Positions 9,275-20,429 of a DNA stretch of 64,000 nt are shown here, one piece after another. This DNA is from Deltaproteobacteria bacterium (GTDB lineage: Bacteria > Myxococcota_A > UBA796 > GCA-2862545): the NCBI GenBank assembly GCA_006226595.1, contig SBGP01000014.1, positions 1-64,000 on the forward strand, written 5' to 3'. The notes beneath the pieces were generated by a model. That model worked only from the letters and a program-made list of their open reading frames with translations. It searched no databases and was not told the DNA's origin. How positions within the stretch are numbered: position 1 is the stretch's first letter; every line of letters begins with the position of its first letter. Both the position numbers and the translations under genes were made by a program.

Positions 9275-10839
9275 CGTCCCATCTTACGGCGAACGAGGGC
9301 GACGAAGCGGGTGAGCTCCTCGACACCGAGCGCGTAGCTCGCCCCCAGGTACAAGCCGGCGCCTCCGCCGAAGCCAGCCGCGAACACGGCCCAGTTGCGC
9401 GCGGAGAACGGGCCGAGCCCCCACTCACCGAAGGGGGTCGCGAGCCAGAACCATGCGGCCGCGGGCAGCGTGCACAGCACCATCCGTCCGATGCCGGAGG
9501 CGAGCCCCTCGAAGCGCACGTCGTCGCCGAGCCAGGACTTGAGCAGCACGCCGTAGATCACGAACTGCAGGACGGTGGAGGCCGAGAGCGCTCCGGCCAC
9601 CCCCATCAGCCCGAAGTCCTCCTTCAGCCACCACCCGAGGCCCACGGTCAGCCCGACGCCGATGATGCCGACGCCGAGCAGCGCGTTGCGCCAGTTGTAG
9701 GCGAAGAACACCTTCTTGAGCAGGTTGATGCCCGCCACCGAGAGCATGAACGGGGTCATCACCGCCATGGTCAGCGCGGTGGCCTCCACGTCCGCGAGGG
9801 TGTAGGCCCGGAGCCGCAGCACCATCGCCGCGGAGGGCAGCCCGAAGCCAGCGAGCACTGCCGACGCGGGAAGCAGCAGGAAGGCTGCGAGTCGCAGCGA
9901 GCGGGTCAGCTCCTTGCCGAGCGCCGCCTCGTCATGGGCGGCGGCCGCCTTGGCGAGGGCCGGCAGCAGTGCCGAGCCGATGCCGACGGCGATGATGCCC
10001 TGCGCCAGGTCCACGAGGCGCACCGCGTTGTCGTAGTGGGTCGTCGCGCCGACGGCGACCGATGTGGTGAGCTGGCGCAGCGCGAGGATGTTCACCTGGG
10101 CGACGAGGCCGATGACCACGACCTTCGACAGCTCCTTGGCCAAGGCGCGAAAGCGTGGATCCGCGAAGCGCGTGCGCAGGCCGATCGGCCCCCACAGCCG
10201 CCACACGACGGGCACGTTGATCAAGGCGTGCGCGACGCCGCCGACCAGCGCTCCCCACCCCAGGCCGTGCGCGGCGCCGACGCCGAGCGACTCACCGGTC
10301 GCGACCCCGGCCACCATGCCGATCGAGAGGATGGCCGGCGCCACCTTGGGCACGAAGTAGTGGTCGCGGTGGTTGAGCAGCCCCTCGAGGAACGAGGTCA
10401 GGCTGACGAGGAAGACGAGCGGCGCGGTGAGCCGAAGCAGGGACACCGCCAGCGCGAGCTGCTCCGGGTCGTCCTTGAACGCGAATGCGAACGCCAGCAC
10501 CGCCTGCTCCGAGAACAGGAGCAGGGCCGCGACGATGAACGTGCACGCCACCGCGAGGAACGCCAGCGTCGTGTTCGCGACCTCCTGCGCCCGCGCGAGC
10601 CCCTCGTGCTCCTCGGCATCCGCGACCGCCGGGATCAGCGCACCCGTCAGCCCCTCGTCGGCGACGAAGCGCCGAAAGGCGTTGGGCACGGTCCACGCGA
10701 TGTTCCACGCATCCGACGCCACCCCGGCGCCGAGGAACGCGGCCACCGCGACGGTTCGGGCCAGCCCGGCGATGCGGGACAACGCCGTCCCCAGCGAGGA
10801 CGACAGCACGGCGCGGTAGAAGCGGGAAGCGGAGGACAC
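9271..10839 (-). CDS. murJ: Lipid II flippase MurJ
   Basis: A 522-residue MviN/MurJ family inner-membrane protein with about 14 hydrophobic segments. It moves lipid-linked peptidoglycan precursor across the membrane. The family signature lies at the N-terminus: [17 protein letters not shown], then [28 protein letters not shown]. The conserved Arg residues in these stretches line the central cavity in characterised homologues. The start is GTG at 10839 with no strong ribosome site. It overlaps the patatin gene by 4 bases, pairing cell-wall precursor export with a lipase on one transcript. Confidence 0.94.
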   Translation of the reverse strand: MSSASRFYRAVLSSSLGTALSRIAGLARTVAVAAFLGAGVASDAWNIAWTVPNAFRRFVADEGLTGALIPAVADAEEHEGLARAQEVANTTLAFLAVACTFIVAALLLFSEQAVLAFAFAFKDDPEQLALAVSLLRLTAPLVFLVSLTSFLEGLLNHRDHYFVPKVAPAILSIGMVAGVATGESLGVGAAHGLGWGALVGGVAHALINVPVVWRLWGPIGLRTRFADPRFRALAKELSKVVVIGLVAQVNILALRQLTTSVAVGATTHYDNAVRLVDLAQGIIAVGIGSALLPALAKAAAAHDEAALGKELTRSLRLAAFLLLPASAVLAGFGLPSAAMVLRLRAYTLADVEATALTMAVMTPFMLSVAGINLLKKVFFAYNWRNALLGVGIIGVGLTVGLGWWLKEDFGLMGVAGALSASTVLQFVIYGVLLKSWLGDDVRFEGLASGIGRMVLCTLPAAAWFWLATPFGEWGLGPFSARNWAVFAAGFGGGAGLYLGASYALGVEELTRFVALVRRKMGR

Positions 10840-10940
10840 GGGGAAGGCTCGGCGACGTCCGCGGCGCGCCGACTGGATGTCGACCTGCGCGGGAGAGCCT
10901 CGGGCGAGGCGAGCGGACGAGGGGGTAGCTCTCCCCTAGC

Positions 10941-12185
10941 CTACGCCGCGCGGCACTTCACGCTGAACCGTTCGATGTAGTCCGCGTAGCGGGCGCGAAT
11001 GGCGTCGGGATCGAGTCCGTACAGGCCCGCGTCGTACTTGTGGGCCCCGCGCTTGTCCTTGCGGCCGTTGGTCAGCCAGTCCTCGATCTGCGCGCGGCTG
11101 GTCGGCTCGAGGCCGAAGTGCTCGCAGATCTGCTGGATCATGTCGGCCTGATCCTCGACGAGCTCGGAGAACGGCACGTCGAAGAAGCGCGCCTCGTCGT
11201 GGCGCGAGCGCGCCTCGAGGGCTCGGTCGATGCCGACCTTGAACCGCTGGGTGATGTCGGCGCCGAGCTTGTGCGGGTCGATGCTGCCCCACAGCGAGCG
11301 GCGTCCCATCGAGATCAGCGAGCAGTACGACGCGATCGAGTCGAACGGGTCGCGGTGGGTCTGGATGATGCACGCATCCGGAAACACCTCGAGCAGCGCG
11401 TCGAGGAACCACAGGTGCTCGGGGCACTTGAGCACGAGGTTCTCGGCGGGGCGCTGGTGAAGCAGGATCTGGAGCGCGAGCTTGTACTCGCGGTAGGCCT
11501 GCGTCATGTCGCGCGTCATGAGCCAGTCGCCGTACTCGGTCATGCCGCTGGCGAGGTCGTAGTTGAGCACCTGGAAGGTGTTGCTGAACAGGTACCAGCA
11601 CTCCTCCCAGCTATCGACGGAGACCTCGTGGATCTCGGCCATCTCGGGCGCGACGAAGTACCCGATGTCGAGCATGGACTTGGCGCTGCGCTTGCGCTTG
11701 CGCTCGTCCTTGGCCTTGTTGTCGAGCATCGGCACCGGGTGGGTGAGCTCCCAGAACTCGAGGCCGCGGCGCCCCTCGTCGAGGCACAGCAGGTTCTGGA
11801 GCACGGTGGTCCCGGTCCGCGGGAAGCCGAGCACGAACACCGGCCGCTTCACCTCGATGTCGAGGACCTCGGGGTGCTTCTTCACGTACTCGTTCATCCA
11901 CGCGCGGTTGCACGCGGCGCGGATCATGGTCTGGCGGATGAACACGCGACCGAGCGAGGTCATCGGCGCCGTGCGCGCGATCTCGACGATCTTGTCGAGG
12001 GGCTCGCGGAAGGAAGGGTCGCCGAGGTCGTCGAGACCGGTCTGCCGGCGAGCGCTGGCGAGGATGCTCTCCGCGTCCAGCTTTCCAATGGGGAGACGGA
12101 GAATTTCGCCGACACGTGCCAGTGAGTCCACGAGACGAGCCTGCCACGTGTACTCGAGGTTGCCGACGGTCAGAGCGTTGGTCAT
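10941..12185 (-). CDS. PAPS-dependent sulfotransferase family protein
   Basis: A 414-residue sulfotransferase-3-type protein (PF13469). The 5'-phosphosulfate loop reads FVLGFPRTGTTVLQNLL at about residues 117-133. The 3'-phosphate region is IIQTHRDPFDSIASYCSL. Enzymes of this group transfer sulfate from PAPS to hydroxyl or amine groups of lipids, sugars or small molecules; the acceptor cannot be told. A helical N-terminal region of about 110 residues precedes the catalytic fold. I chose the ATG at 12185 because GGAG lies upstream and longer starts would add low-complexity basic residues. No sulfate-activation genes are nearby. Confidence 0.85.
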   Translation of the reverse strand: MTNALTVGNLEYTWQARLVDSLARVGEILRLPIGKLDAESILASARRQTGLDDLGDPSFREPLDKIVEIARTAPMTSLGRVFIRQTMIRAACNRAWMNEYVKKHPEVLDIEVKRPVFVLGFPRTGTTVLQNLLCLDEGRRGLEFWELTHPVPMLDNKAKDERKRKRSAKSMLDIGYFVAPEMAEIHEVSVDSWEECWYLFSNTFQVLNYDLASGMTEYGDWLMTRDMTQAYREYKLALQILLHQRPAENLVLKCPEHLWFLDALLEVFPDACIIQTHRDPFDSIASYCSLISMGRRSLWGSIDPHKLGADITQRFKVGIDRALEARSRHDEARFFDVPFSELVEDQADMIQQICEHFGLEPTSRAQIEDWLTNGRKDKRGAHKYDAGLYGLDPDAIRARYADYIERFSVKCRAA

Positions 12186-12282
12186 GCGTGCTCCGTGGGG
12201 GCGAACGGCCGTTGTGGGCCATGCGCCGCCTCTTTGGCTCGACTTGTAACGGATTTCACGAGAGAACGGGGATTTCGTACGC

Positions 12283-13023
12283 TTACCGTGCAGCCTTGCC
12301 TTCGGAAATCCGGGCCTTGATCGCCGACAGTGGCACCGCCGAACCCGCGAGGCCACCGTCTTCGAAACGAATCACGCCCACCTGGACACCGACGACCTCG
12401 CCCTTGGCATTCACCAGGGGCGCGCCCGACGTTCCGGCCAGGTTCAAGTCCTTGTCGGCGATGTCGTAGAACAGGAAGTCGCCGTTGAGCTCGGCGACGG
12501 TCCCGAGGTGAAGGTGTCCCGTGCCCTCGGCGAGCGGAGCGACGAGCCAGATCGACTCGCCCTTCGCCGGAGGCTCGGCAGCGAGCGCGCCCGGCTTGAC
12601 CGTGGCGCGGTTGCCAGTGGTCAGCGAGGTCGTCTTCTCCTTCGGCTTGTCGACGGGGAACACGACGAGATCCTTGGAGGCGGTGGCGCCAATGACCTCC
12701 ATCGAGGTCTTCAGCGGGGCACCGCCGTTCACGAGCCACATGCCCGACGACACCTCGGAGAGCGCGAGCTTGGACACCTTCTCGGTCACCTGGGCCGCGG
12801 GAATGGTCTCGATGCCGCTGGGGGCGCCGAGCAGCTGGTAGGCGGTGAGCGCGAAGCGGTCCTCCCCCTCGTCGACGACGAAGGCCAGACCGCCGGCACG
12901 GGCCTTCTTGTCCTCGCCCATGTGCAGCTCCGGGCGGAGCACGAACCCGGCGAGCGAGACATCGGGGGCCTCGGCGACCTCACCGGCATGAGCGGAGAGG
13001 AACAGGGCGGCGGCGAGAAGCAT
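12283..13023 (-). CDS. Secreted trypsin-like fold protein with incomplete catalytic triad
   Basis: A 246-residue exported protein (signal MLLAAALFLSAHA) with a GGAGG site before the ATG at 13023. The fold resembles chymotrypsin/HtrA-type domains. The C-terminal half has NLAGTSGAPLVNAKGEVVGVQVG with Ser199 in the usual GxSGxP setting, and SKDLVVFPV with Asp118 at the expected acid position. The His is missing: the segment that normally reads TAAHV is TAYQLL, with Gln63 at the His position. It may be a non-catalytic binding or regulatory protein, or the alignment of that strand may be off. It is divergent from the gene at 13167. Confidence 0.7.
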   Translation of the reverse strand: MLLAAALFLSAHAGEVAEAPDVSLAGFVLRPELHMGEDKKARAGGLAFVVDEGEDRFALTAYQLLGAPSGIETIPAAQVTEKVSKLALSEVSSGMWLVNGGAPLKTSMEVIGATASKDLVVFPVDKPKEKTTSLTTGNRATVKPGALAAEPPAKGESIWLVAPLAEGTGHLHLGTVAELNGDFLFYDIADKDLNLAGTSGAPLVNAKGEVVGVQVGVIRFEDGGLAGSAVPLSAIKARISEGKAAR

Positions 13024-13166
13024 GGAGGACCTCCGAGATTCCCACCCGCATAACCCCAGCGGCGCGTTGTTCACAGGACACGTGTCAGCGTAGAGTCGCC
13101 GGTCATGCGTGATCCTGACCTCCGCCACACATCCTCGGCGCTAGAGTCCTAGGACTGGAGGAACGC

Positions 13167-13712
13167 ATGCGCATCGCACTTCTGTCTCTCGCGCTTCTCG
13201 CTCCCACCGTCGCCTCTGCCGGCGTTGGTGTGGGCACCACCATTGGCATGGGCCCGCAGCAGATCGACATCAACTTCAACGGCACCGCCGTGCCGTCGCT
13301 CACCGCGGGCGGCTTCCGGCCGAGCCTCGATCTGCACTTCGACACCTTCCGCCTTCAGATCCACGCCCTCGAGACCCTCGATCAGCTGTTCGACGAAGAG
13401 ATCTTCCTGGGGGTCAACGGCTACATCGAGGTCGTCCAGAGCCCGGTGAGCGGCGGCCTCGACGCCGTGTTCGCGCCCGGCGCGGGCATCGACCTCCTCG
13501 GCGACCCCTTCACGCTCGCGCTGACCGGCGAGGCCCAGGTCGGCATTCGTACCCGCGGCGCGTCCGGCATCGGTGTGTTCATCGTCCCGGCCGTCGGTGT
13601 CGGCGTCGGCGATGGCAACTCCGACCTCATCGCCACCGGCACCCTGCAGGTGTCGTGCTGGTTCGGCGGCGGGAGCAGCAACACGGTGAACAACACCGCG
13701 CCCACGCTGTAG
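13167..13712 (+). CDS. Exported Gly-rich beta-structured protein, unknown function
   Basis: A 181-residue protein with a clean signal peptide (ALLSLALLAPTVASA). The mature part alternates short amphipathic strands (RPSLDLHFDTFRLQIHAL, GLDAVFAPGAGIDLL, GEAQVGIRT) like a small outer-membrane barrel. It ends in a Gly/Ser/Asn tail without the usual terminal Phe. Ribosome site GGAGG lies 8 bases before the ATG. I recognise no family. It shares a divergent 143-base promoter region with the trypsin-like gene. Confidence 0.65.
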   Translation: MRIALLSLALLAPTVASAGVGVGTTIGMGPQQIDINFNGTAVPSLTAGGFRPSLDLHFDTFRLQIHALETLDQLFDEEIFLGVNGYIEVVQSPVSGGLDAVFAPGAGIDLLGDPFTLALTGEAQVGIRTRGASGIGVFIVPAVGVGVGDGNSDLIATGTLQVSCWFGGGSSNTVNNTAPTL

Positions 13713-13840
13713 GCAAGCTCCCGCCAGCGCTATCCGGCGGCCTCGCCACGAGCGCGGTCCACAGGCCGCGAGAAAAGCCGACACGGCCCCTGGACGCAGG
13801 GGCCGTTCGTGCTCAGGGCAAGGCTCTCCCGGAGGACTGC

Positions 13841-14371
13841 ATGGACTTCATTGGCGCACTGGCCGGACAGCTCGGCCTCGATCACCACCAGGCCAAGGCG
13901 CTCGCCGGCGCCGTCGTCGGAGGGGTGAAGACCCAGCTCGCCGACGAGGACGAAGCCGCGGCCGCCGAGCTCGACGCCGCCGTTCCCGAGCTGGGCGAGT
14001 GGTCCTCCGTCGCCGACAGCCTGCTGAGCCAGGCCGCTCCCAGCAAGCCCGCAGGCGGCGGCCTCGGCGGTGTACTCGGCGGTCTCGCCGGCGCCGCGGC
14101 AGGCGGTGGGCTCGTGGGCGAGGCGTTCGAAGCGGTGGCGGGCACCGAGGCCAAGCAAGCCGCGCAGGTCGTCGCTCTCCTCGACCGCTTCGGACTCGAC
14201 AAGAGCCACGCAGCGCTCGTCGCCCCGCTCGCCGTGACCTTCCTCAAGGAGCGGTTGCCCGCGGGAACCTTCGACAAGGCCCTGCTCATCGCGCCCCTGC
14301 TCCTCGGCGTCACCCCCGAGGATGGCAAGCCGGGCGGACTCGGTGGCATGCTCGGCGGCCTGCTCGGCTGA
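13841..14371 (+). CDS. DUF2780 family protein
   Basis: A 176-residue protein starting at the ATG 13841 behind GGAGG. It resembles DUF2780 (VcgC/VcgE-like): an N-terminal MDFIGALAGQLGLDHHQAKALAG helix pair, a central Gly/Ala-rich stretch (GGGLGGVLGGLAGAAAGGG), then a second helical domain (LLDRFGLDKSHAALVAPLAVTFLKER) and a Gly-rich tail. No signal peptide. Members are small helical proteins of unknown role. It precedes the Kbp-like gene by 60 bases on the same strand, so the pair may be co-expressed. Confidence 0.75.
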   Translation: MDFIGALAGQLGLDHHQAKALAGAVVGGVKTQLADEDEAAAAELDAAVPELGEWSSVADSLLSQAAPSKPAGGGLGGVLGGLAGAAAGGGLVGEAFEAVAGTEAKQAAQVVALLDRFGLDKSHAALVAPLAVTFLKERLPAGTFDKALLIAPLLLGVTPEDGKPGGLGGMLGGLLG

Positions 14372-14431
14372 CGCCGACTCCCTCTTCGGCGCACACCGTG
14401 ACGCCGCACTCCCCTCGCCTGGAGGCATTCG

Positions 14432-15094
14432 ATGGGTCTGTTTTCGTTCATTCAGAGCGCTGGCGCCAAGGTGGCCAGCATGGTTGGACTCGGTGGAAGT
14501 GACGAGGCGGAGGCCAAGTCCGGCCCCACCGACACCGACATTGCCGCGGGCCTCGGCAACGCCGTGCGCCGCCACAACCTCCCGATCGAGGACCTGTTCG
14601 TGAGCTTCGCGGACGGCACCGCGACGGTCAGCGGCAAGACCACGTCCACCGAGTACGCGGAGAAGGCGGTGCTCATCATCGGTAACCACGCCGGCGTGGG
14701 CGCCGTGGACGACCAGATCGTCGTCGAGGTCCCCGAGCCGCCGAGCGTGTACCACACGGTCGTGGCCGGCGACACGCTGTCGAAGATCTCGCTCGACGTG
14801 TACGGCGTGATCTTCCTCTACGACAAGATCTTCGAGGCCAACCAGCCCATGCTGTCCGACCCGGACGAGATCTTCCCGGGCCAGGTGCTCCGCTGCCCGC
14901 CCGTCGAGGCGCCGGTGCACACCGTCGAGCGCGGCGACACCCTCGGCAAGATCGCGAAGCACTGGTACGGCAACGCGAAGAAGTACACGGACATCTTCGA
15001 GGCCAACCGGGACAAGCTCGCCAACCCCGATGCCATCGAGGTCGGCCAGGAGCTGGTCATTCCGCTCGGCGAGAACGCGCCTACGCTCGCGTAG
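14432..15094 (+). CDS. Kbp/YgaU-like BON-LysM protein with two LysM domains
   Basis: A 220-residue protein that opens MGLFSFIQSAGAK, very like E. coli Kbp (YgaU), a cytoplasmic potassium-binding protein. A BON-like domain (about 30-105, DGTATVSGKT and VGAVDDQIVVE) is followed by a LysM (about 108-150, YHTVVAGDTLSKIS to IFPGQVLRCP). A second LysM-like domain follows (about 156-215, VHTVERGDTLGKIA to VGQELVIPL). E. coli Kbp has a single LysM, so this is an extended form. No signal peptide. Ribosome site GGAGG precedes the ATG. Potassium sensing is inferred from homology only. Confidence 0.85.
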   Translation: MGLFSFIQSAGAKVASMVGLGGSDEAEAKSGPTDTDIAAGLGNAVRRHNLPIEDLFVSFADGTATVSGKTTSTEYAEKAVLIIGNHAGVGAVDDQIVVEVPEPPSVYHTVVAGDTLSKISLDVYGVIFLYDKIFEANQPMLSDPDEIFPGQVLRCPPVEAPVHTVERGDTLGKIAKHWYGNAKKYTDIFEANRDKLANPDAIEVGQELVIPLGENAPTLA

Positions 15095-15148
15095 CGCCAC
15101 TGAACGTCAGAGGCGTCCTCACCACCGCGGTGGGGGCGCCTCGCGTGC

Positions 15149-16150
<1,002 letters not shown>

Positions 16151-16214
16151 CGTCACCTCCGTCGACGCACAGGCTATCAGCGCCCGAGCCCGGTTGCGAG
16201 CCCGGCGCTGCGGG

Positions 16215-17221
16215 TCAGCTCGCGGTGCGTCCGGTGAGGTCGCCGATGTCCTCGGCAAAGTGGCAGCTGACCTGCCGTCCATCGAGCTCGCGAAGGCGCG
16301 GGGCCTCGGTGGAGCAGCGCTGGTCGCGCACCGCGGGACAGCGCGTATGAAACGGGCAGCCGGAGGGCGGCTTGAGCGGGCTCGGCACGTCGCCCTGGAG
16401 CACGATGCGCTTGCGGCGACGCTCGATCACCGGGTCGGGAACGGGAATCGCCGACACGAGCGCCTGGGTGTACGGGTGACGCGGGTTGTCGCAGATCTCC
16501 GCGTAGGTGCCCGTCTCGACGATGCGCCCGAGGTACATCACGGCGATGCGGTCGCTGATGTGCCGCACCGCCGACAGGTCGTGGGCGATGAACACGTACG
16601 AGAGGTTCCGCTCCCGCGCGAGCGACTGCAGCAGGTTGAGGATCTGCGCCTGGATCGACACGTCGAGGGCCGAGATCGGCTCGTCGCACACGATGAAGTC
16701 CGGGTCGCTCGCCAGCGCGCGGGCGATGCCGATGCGCTGGCGCTGACCGCCGCTGAACTCGTGAGGGTAGCGGCGCACGAAGGCCGGGTCGAGGCCACAG
16801 CGCTCCATCAGTTCCTGGGCCTTCTTCTGGCGCTCCCCGGCGGGCACGAGGTCATGGGCCCCGAGCGGCTCGGCGATGATGTCCCCGACCGTCATGCGCG
16901 GGTTCAGGCTCGCGTAGGGGTCCTGGAAGATCATCTGCATGCGGCGGCGCATGCGGCGAAGCTCCTCACCCTTGAGCTTGGCCAGGTCGACGCCGTCGAA
17001 CACCACCTCGCCGGCGGTGAGCGGCACGAGACGGAGCAGCGCGCGACCGGTGGTGGACTTGCCGCAGCCCGACTCACCGACGAGTCCGAGCACTTCGCCG
17101 CGATGCACGGTCAGATCGAGGCCATCGACGGCCTTGACCGCACCGGACTGCCGCGGGAACCAGCCCTTCGAGTACACCGGGAAGTGCACCTTGAGGCCGC
17201 GGACGGTGAGGAGCGGGTCGC

Positions 17222-17225
<4 letters not shown>
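16215..17225 (-). CDS. oppF: Oligopeptide ABC transporter ATPase OppF
   Basis: A 336-residue ATP-binding subunit of the Opp/Dpp peptide importers. Walker [10 protein letters not shown], signature [15 protein letters not shown], Walker [14 protein letters not shown] and the family-specific C-terminal Cys cluster ([15 protein letters not shown]), which binds an iron-sulfur centre in some relatives. The N-terminal insertion [11 protein letters not shown] is typical of OppF as opposed to OppD. Its ATG overlaps the oppD stop (ATGA). Last gene of oppBCDF. Confidence 0.93.
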
Positions 17226-18174
<949 letters not shown>

Positions 18175-18178
<4 letters not shown>

Positions 18179-19080
18179 GACTTCCTCGCACTGGGGTCGA
18201 GGGCATCGCGCAGGCCATCGCCCAGGAAGTTCAGGCAGAACAGGGTCAGCGTCATCAGGCCGCCGGGGAACACGAGCAGCCACGGCATGACGCTCATCGC
18301 GTTGCTCCCCTCGTTGACGAGCGTGCCCCAGCTGGCCTGCGGCTCGCGAATGCCGAGTCCGAGGAAGGACAGGAAGGCCTCGGAGAGCATGACCCCCGGA
18401 ATCGTCATCGAGGCGTACACGATGACCGGACCGAGGGTGTTGGGCACGATGTGGCGGAACAGGATGAGGTGCGGCTTCACCCCGATGGCGCGGGCCGCCT
18501 CGACGAACTCGCGCCGCTTGAGCGAGAGCACCTGTCCGCGGACGATGCGCGCGAGCACCAGCCACGACACCAGGCCCAGCGCGCCGAACATGAGCACGAA
18601 GGAGCCGTCGAGGCCCGCGAAGGACACCGACGACGGCGGAATCACCGCCATGAGCACGATGACGAGCAGCAGGTACGGGGTGCTCATCATGATGTCGACG
18701 AAGCGCATCATCGCGGCATCGACGCGGCCGCCCGAGTAGCCGGAGACCGCGCCATAGGTCACGCCGACGGTGAGTGAGACGGCGGTGGCGACCAGCGCGA
18801 CGAGCAGGCTCACCCGGCCCCCGTGCATGGTGCGGACCATGAGGTCGCGACCGAGCTGATCGGTGCCGAACGGGTGCTCCGCGGAGGGCGGCACCGCGCC
18901 GAGCGGGATGTCCTGCATCTCGTAGGTCCAGCCCCAGATGGCCTGGACGAGCGGTGGCCCGATAGCGCAGAACACGATGACGAAGGCGAGCACGACGGCA
19001 CTCGCGACGCTCACCCGGTGCTTGCGCCAGCGACGCCACGCGTCCTGCCACAGGCTGGTTCCCTCGACGAGCTCGGCCAT
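18175..19080 (-). CDS. oppC: Oligopeptide ABC transporter permease OppC
   Basis: A 301-residue inner-membrane permease. The N-terminal SLWQDAWRRWRKHRVSVAS stretch ahead of the first membrane segment is typical of OppC. HPFGTDQLGRDLMVRTMHGGRVSL is the family hallmark. The ATPase-contact loop reads EFVEAARAIGVKPHLILFRHIVPN. Its start overlaps the oppB stop by one base (TAATG). Confidence 0.93.
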
Positions 19081-19991
19081 TACAGCTCCACCCGCGGGTC
19101 GAGGTAGGTGTAGGCCACGTCGACGAGCAGGTTCATGACCATGAGCAGCGTCGCGTAGAACATGACCACGCCGAGGACCATGGAGTAGTCGCGGTCGAGG
19201 GCCGACTGGACGAAGTAGTAGCCGAGCCCCGGCACGTTGAAGATCTTCTCGATGACGACGGTACCGGTGAGGATGCGAGCGGTCGCGGGACCGAGCCAGG
19301 TCACCACGGGAAGCAGGCCGCCCTTCAGTGCGTGCCGGACCACCACCTGGAGCTCGGAGAGGCCCTTGGCCCGTGCCGTACGCACGAAGTCACTGCGGAT
19401 GACCTCGAGCATGCCCGCCCGGGTGAGCCGCGCGACGTAGGCCGCATACGCCGCCCCCAGCGTGACGGCGGGCAGGATCATGTTCCGTGGCCCGTCCCAC
19501 AGCGCCGGCGGGACCAGGCCCAGCTGCAGCGCGAACAACGAGACGAGCAGCGGCCCGAGCACGAAGTTCGGCACAGAGATGCCGATCAACGCGATCGACA
19601 TCGACCCATAGTCGAGCAGGCTGTTCTGCCGCAGGGCCGCGATCACGCCGGCGGGAATGCCCAGTGCCAGCGCGACGAGCAGCGCCATGCTCCCGAGCGT
19701 GAAGCTCGCGGGCACGCTGGTCGCGATGAGCTCGCCGACGGTCTCCCCCGGCCGCTTCAGCGACGGAAGCGTGCCGTCGAGGATGCCGCCGACGTAGGCG
19801 AAGTACTGCTCGTGGAAGGGCCGATCGAGCAGGAACTTCTCTTCGAGCTGACGCTCGATCTCGGGCGGAAGCGCGCGCTCGGCGGAGAACGGTCCACCGG
19901 GGGCGAGCTTGAGCAGTGCGAAGGTGACGAGCGCGAGCAGCAGCACCAACGGGATGATGCCGAGCAGGCGACGAAGGACGTGGCCGAGCAT
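19080..19991 (-). CDS. oppB: Oligopeptide ABC transporter permease OppB
   Basis: A 303-residue permease close to E. coli OppB along its length: LAPGGPFSAERALPPEIE near residue 30, the QYFAYVGGILDG periplasmic segment, the DFVRTARAKGLSELQVVVRHALK coupling loop, and a terminal DVAYTYLDPRVEL. First gene of the oppBCDF transcript. No substrate-binding protein (oppA) gene lies beside the cluster in this window. Confidence 0.93.
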   Translation of the reverse strand: MLGHVLRRLLGIIPLVLLLALVTFALLKLAPGGPFSAERALPPEIERQLEEKFLLDRPFHEQYFAYVGGILDGTLPSLKRPGETVGELIATSVPASFTLGSMALLVALALGIPAGVIAALRQNSLLDYGSMSIALIGISVPNFVLGPLLVSLFALQLGLVPPALWDGPRNMILPAVTLGAAYAAYVARLTRAGMLEVIRSDFVRTARAKGLSELQVVVRHALKGGLLPVVTWLGPATARILTGTVVIEKIFNVPGLGYYFVQSALDRDYSMVLGVVMFYATLLMVMNLLVDVAYTYLDPRVEL

Positions 19992-20063
19992 GGGCGGATG
20001 CTTAGCACATCGTGGGCGGCAGCGCGTCAGGACCGCGTCGACGGCCGCTTTCCTCGCCCTCGG

Positions 20064-20429
20064 TCAGCGCAGATCGCCGCTCGCGTCCATGTGCGCGATG
20101 GACTGAAAGGACAGCTCGGTCGGGCCCCACACAGCCTTGGCCTGCACCGTCCACTCGCACACCACCGAGCGCGCGCCCTGCTCGGTCGCCTCGAGCACGC
20201 ACGAATCATCGCGCACGGCCGGGTCGATGCCCTGCGCGTCGAGCTCGAACTGCAGCCGCTCGCGGGCGGCCTCCTCGCCGAAGTCGCGCCAATCGAGCGC
20301 CACCGCACGCACGATGCCGTCGAGTCGCACGTCGTCGACCCAATACGGCACCAGCGGTCCGAGGAGAATCGCCGCGATCAGGGTGATCACGACGACCGCC
20401 GCTAGACCGACCCAGCGGGCGGTGTCCAT
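20064..20429 (-). CDS. Small single-pass membrane protein coupled to lepA (DUF4845-like topology)
   Basis: A 121-residue protein with one N-terminal membrane helix (about residues 7-28) and a roughly 90-residue periplasmic or extracytoplasmic part with two Cys. Its ATG overlaps the lepA stop by one base (TGATG), so it is translationally coupled. Size and topology (YW.DDVRLDGIVRAV after the helix, then a strand-rich tail) recall DUF4845 proteins found after lepA/lepB in other proteobacteria, but I cannot confirm homology. No lepB or rnc follows. Confidence 0.6.
   Translation of the reverse strand: MDTARWVGLAAVVVITLIAAILLGPLVPYWVDDVRLDGIVRAVALDWRDFGEEAARERLQFELDAQGIDPAVRDDSCVLEATEQGARSVVCEWTVQAKAVWGPTELSFQSIAHMDASGDLR

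Noticed and set aside
10870-10940. Inverted repeat (GGGAGAG / CTCTCCC) after the sulfotransferase gene as a terminator
   Set aside because: The arms are over 30 bases apart and there is no T run on either strand.
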